Shown here: piece after piece, positions 1 through 5,977 of the stretch
Position numbering within the stretch: position 1 is the stretch's first letter
How the letters are laid out: the number at the start of each line of letters is the position of its first letter
Source: Planctomycetaceae bacterium
GTDB lineage: Bacteria > Planctomycetota > Phycisphaerae > Phycisphaerales > SM1A02
Length of the DNA stretch: 7,397 nucleotides
Assembly: GCA_027488415.1 (NCBI GenBank)
Contig: JAIYBS010000198.1
Location: 1-7,397 of the forward strand
Reading direction: 5' to 3'
Notes under the pieces: generated by a model
Told to the model about the DNA's origin: nothing
Seen by the model: only the letters and a program-made list of their open reading frames with translations
Database searches by the model: none
Translations under genes and position numbers: made by a program

Positions 1-1
1 C

Positions 2-436
2 CTCCTGCTGAAGGGGCTGCTGCCGGCGCTCGAGCGCGCGGGCGCGTCGGCGGGTGCGTCGGTGGTGAACGTCTGCAGCATGTACGCGCACGTGAGCCCC
101 GACCACCGCATCTACGGGACCACGGGCACCAACAACCCGGCCCACTACGGCGCATCGAAGTCCGGGCTCCTGCAGATGACGCGCTACCTCGCGTGCCGCC
201 TCGGCCCGCTCGGGATCCGCTGCAACAGCGTGTCGCCGGGGCCGTTCCCGCACCCCGCGGCGCCGGGGGACGCGGCGGGAGAGGCGTTCCGGGCGCAGCT
301 CGCGTCGAAGGTCCCGATGGGCCGCATCGGACGCGCCGAGGAGGTGGCCGGGCCCGTGGCGTTCCTCCTCTCGCCCGCGGCGAGCTTCGTGAACGGCGCG
401 GACCTGGCGGTCGACGGTGGCTGGACGGCGTGGTGA
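2..436 (+). CDS. SDR-family oxidoreductase, C-terminal part (PtmA-like), 5' end outside window
   Basis: The reading frame is open from the window edge to TGA at 434-436, giving 144 visible residues; the Rossmann N-terminus with the NAD(P)-binding glycines lies upstream. Numbering from the first visible residue, the catalytic Ser is probably S26 (VVNVCSM) and the Tyr/Lys pair is Y49-x3-K53 (YGASK). It is followed by the IRCNSVSPGP stretch and the usual SDR C-terminus ending VDGGWTAW. The Ser-Tyr distance is 23 residues, against about 13 in ordinary SDRs. The extra segment (SPDHRIYGTTGTNNPAHY) and the TRYLA and GGWTAW motifs resemble, from memory, PtmA/flagellin-modification SDRs of nonulosonic acid loci. 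It would therefore reduce or oxidise a sugar or sugar-nucleotide intermediate in the cytoplasm with NAD(P)(H). SDR membership is firm; the PtmA-like assignment is an inference. It lies 78 bp upstream of a methyltransferase on the same strand. Confidence 0.88.
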   Translation, partial: LLLKGLLPALERAGASAGASVVNVCSMYAHVSPDHRIYGTTGTNNPAHYGASKSGLLQMTRYLACRLGPLGIRCNSVSPGPFPHPAAPGDAAGEAFRAQLASKVPMGRIGRAEEVAGPVAFLLSPAASFVNGADLAVDGGWTAW

Positions 437-450
437 TGCGGGGAATTCGC

Positions 451-456
451 TAGCAT
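451..456 (+). promoter_or_regulatory. possible -10 hexamer TAGCAT for the 515 methyltransferase
   Basis: TAGCAT fits TANNNT and stands out in a very G+C-rich 78-bp gap. If transcription starts 7 nt downstream, at A464, the leader would be about 51 nt and would contain the AAGGAG Shine-Dalgarno. No convincing -35 is visible, so the methyltransferase could equally be co-transcribed with the SDR gene. Confidence 0.3.
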
Positions 457-459
457 CGG

Positions 460-484
460 CGCGATCGCGGCCGCGAGACGGCCG
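460..484 (+). other. overlapping GC palindromes / hairpin in the 437-514 gap
   Basis: Two 10-bp perfect palindromes overlap: CGCGATCGCG (460-469) and CGCGGCCGCG (466-475). In addition CGGCCG at 468-473 can pair with CGGCCG at 479-484 around a CGAGA loop. This could be a weak terminator stem for the SDR gene or a stem in the leader of the methyltransferase mRNA. No T-run follows, so it is not a classical intrinsic terminator. Short GC palindromes are also common by chance at this composition. Confidence 0.3.
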
Positions 485-502
485 GGAGTTCCGCACGAAC
501 GC

Positions 503-508
503 AAGGAG
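503..508 (+). promoter_or_regulatory. ribosome binding site AAGGAG
   Basis: A near-consensus Shine-Dalgarno, AAGGAG, ends 6 nt before the ATG at 515. It fixes that start and shows that this organism uses Shine-Dalgarno initiation for at least some genes, in contrast to the divergently transcribed genes further along. Confidence 0.8.
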
Positions 509-514
509 CCCACG

Positions 515-1258
515 ATGTCCTCCACCGCCTGGAAGGTCTGGAACCGCGACGACAAGGTCGAGCAGCGCACGTACAAGCGCGCCACCGGCGAGCTTCCCGA
601 GATGGAGTGCACCAAGCAGCTGGTGTCCCTCGTGGGCGACGTCTACAAGCCCGGCATGACGGTCCTCGACGTCGGCTGCGCGGCGGGCCACTACTACAAC
701 GGCCTCCGACGGCTCGACCCGGGCATCCGGTACTTCGGCGCCGACGCGACCGTCGCGTACATCGACTTCGCGAAGAAGCACTTCGCGGACAACCCGAACA
801 CGCACTTCCAGGTGGGCGACATCTTCGCGCTGCCGGAGGACTTCACGAACCGCTTCGACATCGTGTTCTGCTGCAACGTGATGCTCCACCTGCCGAGCCA
901 CGACGCGCCGCTGCGCAACCTGATCCGCGCGGCGAAGTCCCACGTGTTCGTGCGCACGCTGCTCGCGGAGAAGACGCACGTGAGCAAGCTCCTCTACACG
1001 GACACGTTCGGGCCGGACGGTGAGCCGACGGACTTCGCGTTCCAGAACACCTGGAGCTTCGAGTCGTTCCGCAGGACCGCCGTGGCCGCGGGCGCGAAGT
1101 CGATCGAGTTCCTCGACGACAAGTTCGACGCCGCGCAGATCAACCGCGAGTTCACCGACTTCAGCAAGGTGCAGAGCGCGGTGACCAAGGTGCAGGACGG
1201 CGTGCAGATCGCCGGCAGCAAGGTCTTCGAGTGGAAGTGGGCGCACGTCACGAAGTGA
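515..1258 (+). CDS. class I SAM-dependent methyltransferase
   Basis: This 247-residue protein has a Rossmann methyltransferase core. Motif I is VLDVGCAAGHYY (residues 50-61; a GCAAG variant of the usual GxGxG), a likely ribose-binding acid lies at the end of the next strand (FGADAT, about 74-79), VGDIF is at 100-104, and the motif IV/post-IV stretch FDIVFCCNVMLHLPS is at 114-128. The C-terminal part (about 178-247) is not a recognisable extra domain; it ends with a short Trp-rich strand, EWKWAHV. There is no signal peptide or membrane segment, so it should act in the cytoplasm. The substrate cannot be read from the sequence. In this glycan-locus setting, O- or N-methylation of a sugar or sugar nucleotide is the natural guess. 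AAGGAG 6 nt upstream supports the chosen start. Its 3' end faces the dioxygenase gene 40 bp away. Confidence 0.88.
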   Translation: MSSTAWKVWNRDDKVEQRTYKRATGELPEMECTKQLVSLVGDVYKPGMTVLDVGCAAGHYYNGLRRLDPGIRYFGADATVAYIDFAKKHFADNPNTHFQVGDIFALPEDFTNRFDIVFCCNVMLHLPSHDAPLRNLIRAAKSHVFVRTLLAEKTHVSKLLYTDTFGPDGEPTDFAFQNTWSFESFRRTAVAAGAKSIEFLDDKFDAAQINREFTDFSKVQSAVTKVQDGVQIAGSKVFEWKWAHVTK

Positions 1259-1268
1259 CGCGAAGCCC

Positions 1269-1284
1269 CGCGCCCGCGGGCGCG
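1269..1284. terminator. 16-bp perfect GC palindrome between convergent genes
   Basis: CGCGCCCGCGGGCGCG is a perfect dyad lying wholly in the 40-bp gap between the stop codons of the methyltransferase (1258) and the dioxygenase (1299). As RNA it can fold into a 6-bp stem with a CGCG loop on either strand, so it could serve as a bidirectional terminator or 3'-end stabiliser. Neither side has a T-run, so termination would be Rho-dependent or pausing-based rather than classical intrinsic. Confidence 0.4.
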
Positions 1285-1298
1285 ATCCGCGACGGTGA

Positions 1299-2063
1299 TC
1301 AGTAGTCGACGCCCAGCGCCGGGTCGCCGCAGTAGAGCGTCAGCGCGTACCGGGAGCCCGCCCGGATCGGCGTGCCGCGGTGAAGCGCGGTGACGTCCGC
1401 GAGGATCACCGTGCCCTTCGCGCCGATGAAGGTCTTCGGCTCGCGGACGACGCCGTCCATGCCGGCGATCTCCGCATCCGTGAACCGGTACTGGCCGGGC
1501 TTGCGCTTGCCCTTCGCGAGGAGCGAGAGCAGCAGGCCGCGGTCGTGGGAGCCCGGGATCAGCTGGAAGGGCCCGTTCTCCGGGGAGCAGTCGCTCAGGT
1601 ACATGATCGCCTTGAACTGCAGGCTGTGCGGGCTGTCGAGGTGCCAGCCGCCGCCGGAACCGGCGTTGCCGTCCTTGAAGTCCATGCGCGCGGCGAGGAC
1701 GAACTTCTCCGCCTGTCGGCGCCCCGTGTAGGCGCGGCGGACCTCCTCGATCAGCGCGTCGTCGCGGAACGACTCGAGCGACGGCGCGTGGCGCTCGGCG
1801 CGGAAGAAGCGGTGGTCGGACTTCTTCGCGTCCACCCACGAACCCTCGAGCCCCTCGCGTCCGCAGAGCGAGTCGATGTCGCGCGCCGCGGCGTCGCAGC
1901 GCTCCGGGGCCCAGTAGCCCGGGATCACGGCGAAGCCGGTACGGCGGACCTCGGCGACGAGCTCGGCGGCACGCGGCGAGACCGCTCCCGCGGTGGCGCG
2001 CAGCACCGGGCGCCGGGTGGCTTCGAAGGCTTCCTTGGCGAGGTGCGTCAGGAGAGAAGGCAT
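1299..2063 (-). CDS. PhyH-type Fe(II)/2-oxoglutarate-dependent dioxygenase
   Basis: This 254-residue protein is typical in length for bacterial phytanoyl-CoA dioxygenase (PhyH) family members. The double-stranded beta-helix metal site is visible: H141-x-D143 in GGGWHLDSPH, distal H228 in VTALHRGTP, and R238 ten residues later (GSRYALTLY) for 2-oxoglutarate. The conserved core strand AIMYLSDCSPENGPFQLIPGSH spans residues 152-173. The N-terminal TGFAVIPGYW (42-51) is the family's entry strand. It should hydroxylate or otherwise oxidise a C-H bond using O2 and 2-oxoglutarate. Relatives act on lipids, secondary metabolites and some on sugars, so the target here is unknown; the setting suggests a glycan or lipid modification. 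The ATG at 2063 is chosen because the open frame upstream is antisense to the next gene, and because a TATCAT hexamer sits 7 nt before it. No Shine-Dalgarno is seen. It is divergent from the membrane-protein gene. Confidence 0.88.
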   Translation of the reverse strand: MPSLLTHLAKEAFEATRRPVLRATAGAVSPRAAELVAEVRRTGFAVIPGYWAPERCDAAARDIDSLCGREGLEGSWVDAKKSDHRFFRAERHAPSLESFRDDALIEEVRRAYTGRRQAEKFVLAARMDFKDGNAGSGGGWHLDSPHSLQFKAIMYLSDCSPENGPFQLIPGSHDRGLLLSLLAKGKRKPGQYRFTDAEIAGMDGVVREPKTFIGAKGTVILADVTALHRGTPIRAGSRYALTLYCGDPALGVDY

Positions 2064-2070
2064 GGGGGCG

Positions 2071-2076
2071 ATGATA
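2071..2076 (-). promoter_or_regulatory. -10 hexamer TATCAT, leaderless-type start for the dioxygenase gene
   Basis: On the minus strand TATCAT matches TATAAT at five of six positions and is followed by CGCCCCC and then the ATG at 2063. Seven nucleotides from -10 to ATG puts the expected transcription start on the A of the start codon. A -35 box at usual spacing would fall on the opposing gene's -10, and none is recognisable there. Confidence 0.5.
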
Positions 2077-2093
2077 TCCCTCGAACGATCCCT
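2076..2093. promoter_or_regulatory. central element of the divergent promoter: TCGAACGA dyad flanked by ATCCCT direct repeats
   Basis: TCGAACGA (2081-2088) is an imperfect dyad (arms TCG/CGA) whose centre, 2084.5, is also the midpoint between the two -10 hexamers and between the two start codons. ATCCCT occurs as a direct repeat at 2076-2081 and 2088-2093, 12 bp apart. A regulator bound here would sit between both -10 elements and could affect both genes. This is a candidate operator only; the arms are short. Confidence 0.3.
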
Positions 2094-2098
2094 ATGAT
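2093..2098 (+). promoter_or_regulatory. -10 hexamer TATGAT, leaderless-type start for the membrane-protein gene
   Basis: TATGAT matches TATAAT at five of six positions and is followed by CGCGCCC and then the ATG at 2106, again 7 nt. It mirrors the opposing TATCAT exactly in position. It supports 2106 over the in-frame ATG at 2094, which lies inside this hexamer. No Shine-Dalgarno is visible before either ATG. Confidence 0.5.
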
Positions 2099-2105
2099 CG
2101 CGCCC

Positions 2106-4091
2106 ATGGCGATCCTCGCGCTCGCGATCGCAGCGGTCGTGGGCGGCATCTTCCTGCCCGGCCTCGCGGTTGCCGCCCTTGCCGCGCCACGCTCCGACCG
2201 CGGCACCCGACTCGCGATGGCGGTGCCCCTCGGCATCGTGGTGCTCTGCGTCACGCAGGCTGCGATCGTGGCGGCGGGACTGCGCGACTGGGCGCCGGCT
2301 GCCGGCGCGGTCCTGCCCGCGGTCGCGGTCGTCGCCCTGATCGCGGCACGACGGGCCACGGTGCCGACGGAGGACCGAGGAGCCGGATGGGCCGCGTGCG
2401 CCGCGGCGGTCTCGATGGGCGCGACCTGGCTCGTCGCGGCCCGCTTCTGGACGGACCTCGACTCGATCAGTGCGCTCGGCACGGGCGTCGACGACACGCC
2501 CTTCCACGCGGCGTGCGCGGCGATGTTCAAGATCGGCTTCCCCGCACCCGACCCGACGGCGGAGGGCTTCCTTCAGCACGCGCACTTCCTGGTGCACCTG
2601 CTCGGCGGCGGCCTGAGCGCGATGTACGGCATCGAGGCATACGCCGTCTTCGTCCGGGTGATTCCGTTCCTGGTGGCCGGGACGCTCGCGTTCCAGCTGG
2701 CGATCGCGGCCCAGCGGCTCGGCGGGCTCCGCCCCGCCGCGAGCGCGCTGGTCGCGGTGCTCGTCGTCGACGGCGGCACGGCGGCGATCCTCGCGGCACC
2801 CGTCCTCGGCTGGCGCGTGACCGCGAATCACTTCCCGCTCCCGCTTCCGTCGCTCCTGTGGAAGCTCCCCGGGCTCGGCGTGGCGATGCTCTTCATGTTC
2901 CCGGCACTGCTCCTCGCGGACAGGCGCGACGCGGACGCACGGATAGGCACTCGCCTCGCGGGCTGGACGGTCCTCGCGGTGGCGACCTGCGTGGGGATGT
3001 GCGCGGCGAAGCCGGTCGCCCCGATCGTCTTCCTCGCGGGCCTCGCGGCGGCGCAGGGATACGCGCTCCTGCGGACCGGGAGGCCGGAGGGCTCGCTGCT
3101 GCCGTTCACCTCGGTGATGCTCGCGGCGTTCGTCGCCACCGCGGCACTGTCGTACGACGCCGCTGCCTACGGGTACGACCAGTCCCCGTTCGGACCGCTC
3201 ACGACCGCGATGACGACCTTCCGCATCGACAAAGACTCGCCGGCGACGATGCGGATCGTCGCCCTCGCCGCCTCGCTCATCGCGTGGATGCCGCTCACCG
3301 CGATCGCGATCGTCGCGTGGCTGCGGAGCGGACGCGCTTCGCCCGACGACCGCTCGCGACTCCTCGGCATCGCGTGCGCCGCGGGAGTCGCGGGCACCGC
3401 AGCCTTCCTGGTGCTCTGGAGCCCCATGGGCGCGGAGTTCCAGTTCGTCCTCGCCGGAAAGCTGCTCGCCGACGCGGCGGGCGCCACGGCGGCCGTGACT
3501 GCGGTCTCGCGCTGGACCACCGGGCGGAGGGGTCTCACGACGACCGCCGCGGCGCTCTCCGCGACCGTACTGCTCGCGCCCGTGGCGACGCGCGCATGGC
3601 TCGACCGCGGCAAGCCCGACGACCGACGGGAAGGACCGCGCGAGCTCGACCGCGACACGGTCGAGGCGATGCGCTGGCTGCGCGCGAACTCCGGGCGCGA
3701 CGAGACGATCCTCCTCTCGAACCAGGAGGACCGCAACGGCACGGCGAACAGCGCCGTCGCCATCGCGATCTCCGAGCGGCAGGCGTACCTGGCGTGCATG
3801 CGGTACTCGCCCGGCGCATACGTCCCGATGTCGCGGGGCGAGCCTGCGCCGCTCGCACCGCGCGCGGAGGAGGCGAGGCTCGCGTTCGCCGGCGATCGCG
3901 CCGTGCTCGAGCGACTCAGGCGCGAGACCCGCGTGAGATGGCTCGTGCGCGACCGCCGCATGGGCGAACGATTCGCCGACGGGGCGATCGACGCCGTGAT
4001 CGGCCCTCCGGCATTTCGCAACGAACGATTCGAGATCCACCGGCTCGCGGACCCCTCCGCGGAACCGCGGGACGAAGGAGCGACACGATGA
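2106..4091 (+). CDS. polytopic membrane protein, probable GT-C-type glycosyltransferase
   Basis: This protein of 661 residues has about 12-13 hydrophobic segments between residues 1 and 490, followed by a soluble C-terminal part of about 165 residues. Near residues 128-168, between early membrane segments, lies a charged loop: VDDTPFHAACAAMF, then GFPAPDP, then the His-rich QHAHFLVHLL. The D-D-x-x-F-H and P-x-P-D-P pattern followed by a His-containing segment recalls the first acidic loop of GT-C glycosyltransferases and related uncharacterised multi-pass proteins of polysaccharide loci, which use polyprenyl-phosphate sugars. The C-terminal part (AMRWLRANSG, then ILLSNQEDRNG, then ISERQAYL) resembles the C-terminal domain common in such proteins. 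I do not recognise a named family member, and donor and acceptor are unknown. It would act in the cytoplasmic membrane with the loop outside. The stop overlaps the wecE start (ATGA), so the two are translationally coupled. An in-frame ATG at 2094 would add four residues. Confidence 0.7.
   Translation: MAILALAIAAVVGGIFLPGLAVAALAAPRSDRGTRLAMAVPLGIVVLCVTQAAIVAAGLRDWAPAAGAVLPAVAVVALIAARRATVPTEDRGAGWAACAAAVSMGATWLVAARFWTDLDSISALGTGVDDTPFHAACAAMFKIGFPAPDPTAEGFLQHAHFLVHLLGGGLSAMYGIEAYAVFVRVIPFLVAGTLAFQLAIAAQRLGGLRPAASALVAVLVVDGGTAAILAAPVLGWRVTANHFPLPLPSLLWKLPGLGVAMLFMFPALLLADRRDADARIGTRLAGWTVLAVATCVGMCAAKPVAPIVFLAGLAAAQGYALLRTGRPEGSLLPFTSVMLAAFVATAALSYDAAAYGYDQSPFGPLTTAMTTFRIDKDSPATMRIVALAASLIAWMPLTAIAIVAWLRSGRASPDDRSRLLGIACAAGVAGTAAFLVLWSPMGAEFQFVLAGKLLADAAGATAAVTAVSRWTTGRRGLTTTAAALSATVLLAPVATRAWLDRGKPDDRREGPRELDRDTVEAMRWLRANSGRDETILLSNQEDRNGTANSAVAIAISERQAYLACMRYSPGAYVPMSRGEPAPLAPRAEEARLAFAGDRAVLERLRRETRVRWLVRDRRMGERFADGAIDAVIGPPAFRNERFEIHRLADPSAEPRDEGATR
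4075..4080 (+). promoter_or_regulatory. ribosome binding site AAGGAG for wecE
   Basis: AAGGAG lies inside the 3' end of the membrane-protein gene, 7 nt before the ATG at 4088. Together with the ATGA stop/start overlap it fixes the wecE start and supports translational coupling. Confidence 0.8.
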
Positions 4092-5218
4092 TCCCCTACA
4101 CGAAGCCGGACCTTGACGGCAGCGAGATCGCCTACATCACCGAGGCGCTGCGCTCCGGGCACCTGCACGGCGGCGGAGAGTTCACGAAGCGGAGCGAGCG
4201 ATGGCTCGAGTCGCGCCTCGGCACGCATCGCGCGATCCTCACGCCCTCCTGCACCGCGGCGCTCGAGATGGCGGCGATCCTCTGCGACGTCGGTCCGGGC
4301 GACGAGGTGATCATGCCGTCCTTCACCTTCGTCTCGACCGCCAACGCCGTGGTGCTGCGCGGCGGCGTCCCGGTGTTCGTGGACGTCCGCCCGGACACCA
4401 TGAACATGGACGAGGACCTTGCCGCGGCCGCCGTCACCGACCGCACGAAGGCGATCTTCGCGGTGCACTACGCGGGAACCATGTGCGACATGGAGCGGCT
4501 CGTGGCCGTCGCCCGCCCGCGCGGCGCGATGGTCGTCGAGGATGCCGCGCAGGCGCTGCTCTCGACCCGCGACCACCGTCACGCCGGCACGATCGGCGAT
4601 CTCGGGTGCCTCAGCTTCCACTCGACGAAGAACGTCACCTGCGGCGAGGGCGGCGCCCTGCTCGTCAACGACCCGGCACTCGCGGCGCGCGCCGAGGTCA
4701 TCCACGAGAAGGGGACCGACCGCAGCCGATTCCTGCGCGGAGAGGTCGACAAGTACTCGTGGCGCGACGTGGGGTCGAGCTTCGTGCCGAGCGAGGTGAC
4801 CGCGGCATTCCTGCTCGCCCAGCTGGAGCGCGCGGACGCGATCGGCGAGGAGCGCCGACGGATCTGGGACGCCTACCACCGGGCCCTGGAGCCGCTCGAG
4901 ACCGCGGGGATCATCCGTCGGCAGGCCGTTCCGGCGGCGTGCGAGGGGAACGCCCACATCTACTTCGTCATCACCCGGACCGCGGAGGAGCGCTCCGCGC
5001 TGATTGCGCACCTGCGGGCGCGCGGCATCTCCGCCACGTTCCACTACGTCCCGCTTCACTCCGCGCCGGCCGGACTCCGCTACGCGCGGAGCGCGGGCCC
5101 GCTCCCGGTGACCGAGTCCCTCTCCGACCGGCTGGTCAGGCTCCCGATCTGGTCGGGACTCGACCCGGAGCCCGTCATCGAAGCAGTGCTGTCTTGGTCA
5201 CGCTCGCCGCTCGGCTGA
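4088..5218 (+). CDS. wecE: dTDP-4-amino-4,6-dideoxygalactose transaminase (WecE/RffA)
   Basis: This is a 376-residue PLP enzyme of the DegT/DnrJ/EryC1/StrS sugar aminotransferase family. It converts dTDP-4-keto-6-deoxy-D-glucose to dTDP-4-amino-4,6-dideoxy-D-galactose (dTDP-Fuc4N), with glutamate as usual amino donor. It follows E. coli WecE, as I recall that sequence, along its whole length and has the same size. Shared blocks include LTPSCTAALEMAAILCDVGPG (52-71), GDEVIMPSF and FVSTANAVVLRGG (71-93), VDVRPDTMN (98-106), VEDAAQ with the PLP-pyridine Asp at D152, and FHSTKNVTCGEGG with Schiff-base Lys K181. Further shared blocks are HEKGTDRSRF, VDKYSWRDVGSSF (220-232) and FHYVPLHSAPAG. The substrate-supplying dehydratase (rmlB) begins 1.5 kb downstream. 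The resulting amino sugar is normally N-acylated and used in O-antigen, ECA-like or other surface glycans. A related 4-amino sugar product (for example the gluco epimer) is possible but less likely. The 3' end overlaps the convergent methyltransferase gene by 21 bp. Confidence 0.92.
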   Translation: MIPYTKPDLDGSEIAYITEALRSGHLHGGGEFTKRSERWLESRLGTHRAILTPSCTAALEMAAILCDVGPGDEVIMPSFTFVSTANAVVLRGGVPVFVDVRPDTMNMDEDLAAAAVTDRTKAIFAVHYAGTMCDMERLVAVARPRGAMVVEDAAQALLSTRDHRHAGTIGDLGCLSFHSTKNVTCGEGGALLVNDPALAARAEVIHEKGTDRSRFLRGEVDKYSWRDVGSSFVPSEVTAAFLLAQLERADAIGEERRRIWDAYHRALEPLETAGIIRRQAVPAACEGNAHIYFVITRTAEERSALIAHLRARGISATFHYVPLHSAPAGLRYARSAGPLPVTESLSDRLVRLPIWSGLDPEPVIEAVLSWSRSPLG

Positions 5219-5977
5219 GCGACGGGCGACGGCCAGCAGCGAACCGCCGGCAGGGAACCGCACGCCCTTGCCGATGAGCCACGCCTCGGAGCGCATCACC
5301 GCGTCGAGCCCGCGGTTCACGGACGGAGGCAGCCTGAACTCGGCCATCGGGTCGGGCGCACCGCCCGGGCGACCGCGCCGCGAGAGCAGCATCGCTGGCA
5401 GCAGCAGCGAGACGAACGAGACCTCCGTGACCGGCTCGAGGCCTGCAGCGCGCAGCTTCGCGCGCAGCTCGTCGCGGCGGTAGCGACGGTGATGCATGCT
5501 GCACTCGTCCTGCCAGCTCCAGAGCCACCGGTGCTGCGGCACCGTGACGATCGCGATGCCGCCCGGCACGAGGCTTCGGGCGACCGACCGGAGCGCGCCC
5601 ACGTCGTCCTCGATGTGCTCGATCACGTCGAACGCCCCGACCGCGTCGAAGGCGGCATCGAACGGGCTGTCCAGCAGGTCGAGCCGCATGAACTCCGCGC
5701 GCGGTATCCGCGCCCGGGCGAACGGAAGCGCCTCGTCGAAGTACTCCGTCCCGACGAGCCGGGTCTCGGGAAACGCCGCCGCCACGGCGTTGAGCACGTG
5801 CCCCGTGCCGCAGCCGAACTCGGCGAAGCTCGCCATCCCGGGCGCGTGGCTGCGGAGGAAGCGGACGATGAGGCCGGCCCGCGCACGGAACCAGAAGTGG
5901 GCGTCCTCCTTCGCCGCGAGCTCCTCGTACCACGCGGGGTCGAAGGGCCCGTCTGCAGCGGCGGCACGGTCGCTCAT
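5198..5977 (-). CDS. class I SAM-dependent methyltransferase (HFWF/HHRRY type)
   Basis: This is a 259-residue methyltransferase. An N-terminal EDAHFWFRARAG (24-35) precedes SAM motif I, FAEFGCGTGHVLNA (51-64). The acidic end of strand 2 is GTEYFDEA (76-83), motif IV is AFDVIEHIEDD (115-125), and LVPGG is at 136-140. The block VPQHRWLWSWQDE / HHRRYRRDEL (146-171) is characteristic of a group of methyltransferases often found beside glycan and polyprenyl-sugar genes. A hydrophobic stretch FVSLLLPAMLLSR (188-200) could touch the membrane. The substrate is unknown; a lipid-linked or nucleotide sugar is plausible. The start at 5977 is chosen because GGAGG lies 7 nt upstream and the ATG overlaps the stop of the preceding gene (ATGA). 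An in-frame ATG at 6013 would add 12 residues lying entirely within that gene and is less likely. Its last 21 bp are antisense to the end of wecE. Confidence 0.88.
   Translation of the reverse strand: MSDRAAAADGPFDPAWYEELAAKEDAHFWFRARAGLIVRFLRSHAPGMASFAEFGCGTGHVLNAVAAAFPETRLVGTEYFDEALPFARARIPRAEFMRLDLLDSPFDAAFDAVGAFDVIEHIEDDVGALRSVARSLVPGGIAIVTVPQHRWLWSWQDECSMHHRRYRRDELRAKLRAAGLEPVTEVSFVSLLLPAMLLSRRGRPGGAPDPMAEFRLPPSVNRGLDAVMRSEAWLIGKGVRFPAGGSLLAVARRSAERRA

Noticed and set aside
1269..1284. Classical Rho-independent terminator at the convergent junction
   Set aside because: The palindrome is strong but lacks a downstream T-run on either strand, so it is listed only as a possible terminator or stabilising stem.
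1380..2105. Plus-strand open frame upstream of the membrane-protein gene
   Set aside because: It is antisense to the dioxygenase gene, has no recognisable motif, and the hydrophobic N-terminal segment starts only at 2094/2106.
2094..2105. In-frame ATG at 2094 as the membrane-protein start
   Set aside because: It lies within the TATGAT hexamer, has no Shine-Dalgarno, and adds only four residues; 2106 has exactly the spacing seen at the other leaderless-type starts. Not fully excluded.
2064..4040. Minus-strand open frame continuing more than 650 codons upstream of the dioxygenase start
   Set aside because: It is antisense to the membrane-protein gene, translates to low-complexity Arg/Glu/Gly/His-rich sequence without domains, and is open because of G+C-driven codon bias. 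The dioxygenase homology begins at the 2063 ATG.
2387..4087. Plus-strand open frame running into wecE from far upstream
   Set aside because: It is a shifted-frame shadow of the membrane-protein gene, Arg-rich with no domains; wecE has its own Shine-Dalgarno and a family-typical N-terminus at 4088.
3167..5059. Long minus-strand open frame opposite the membrane-protein gene and wecE
   Set aside because: Its translation is Arg/Val/Asp-rich with no motifs and it is fully antisense to a clearly conserved enzyme.
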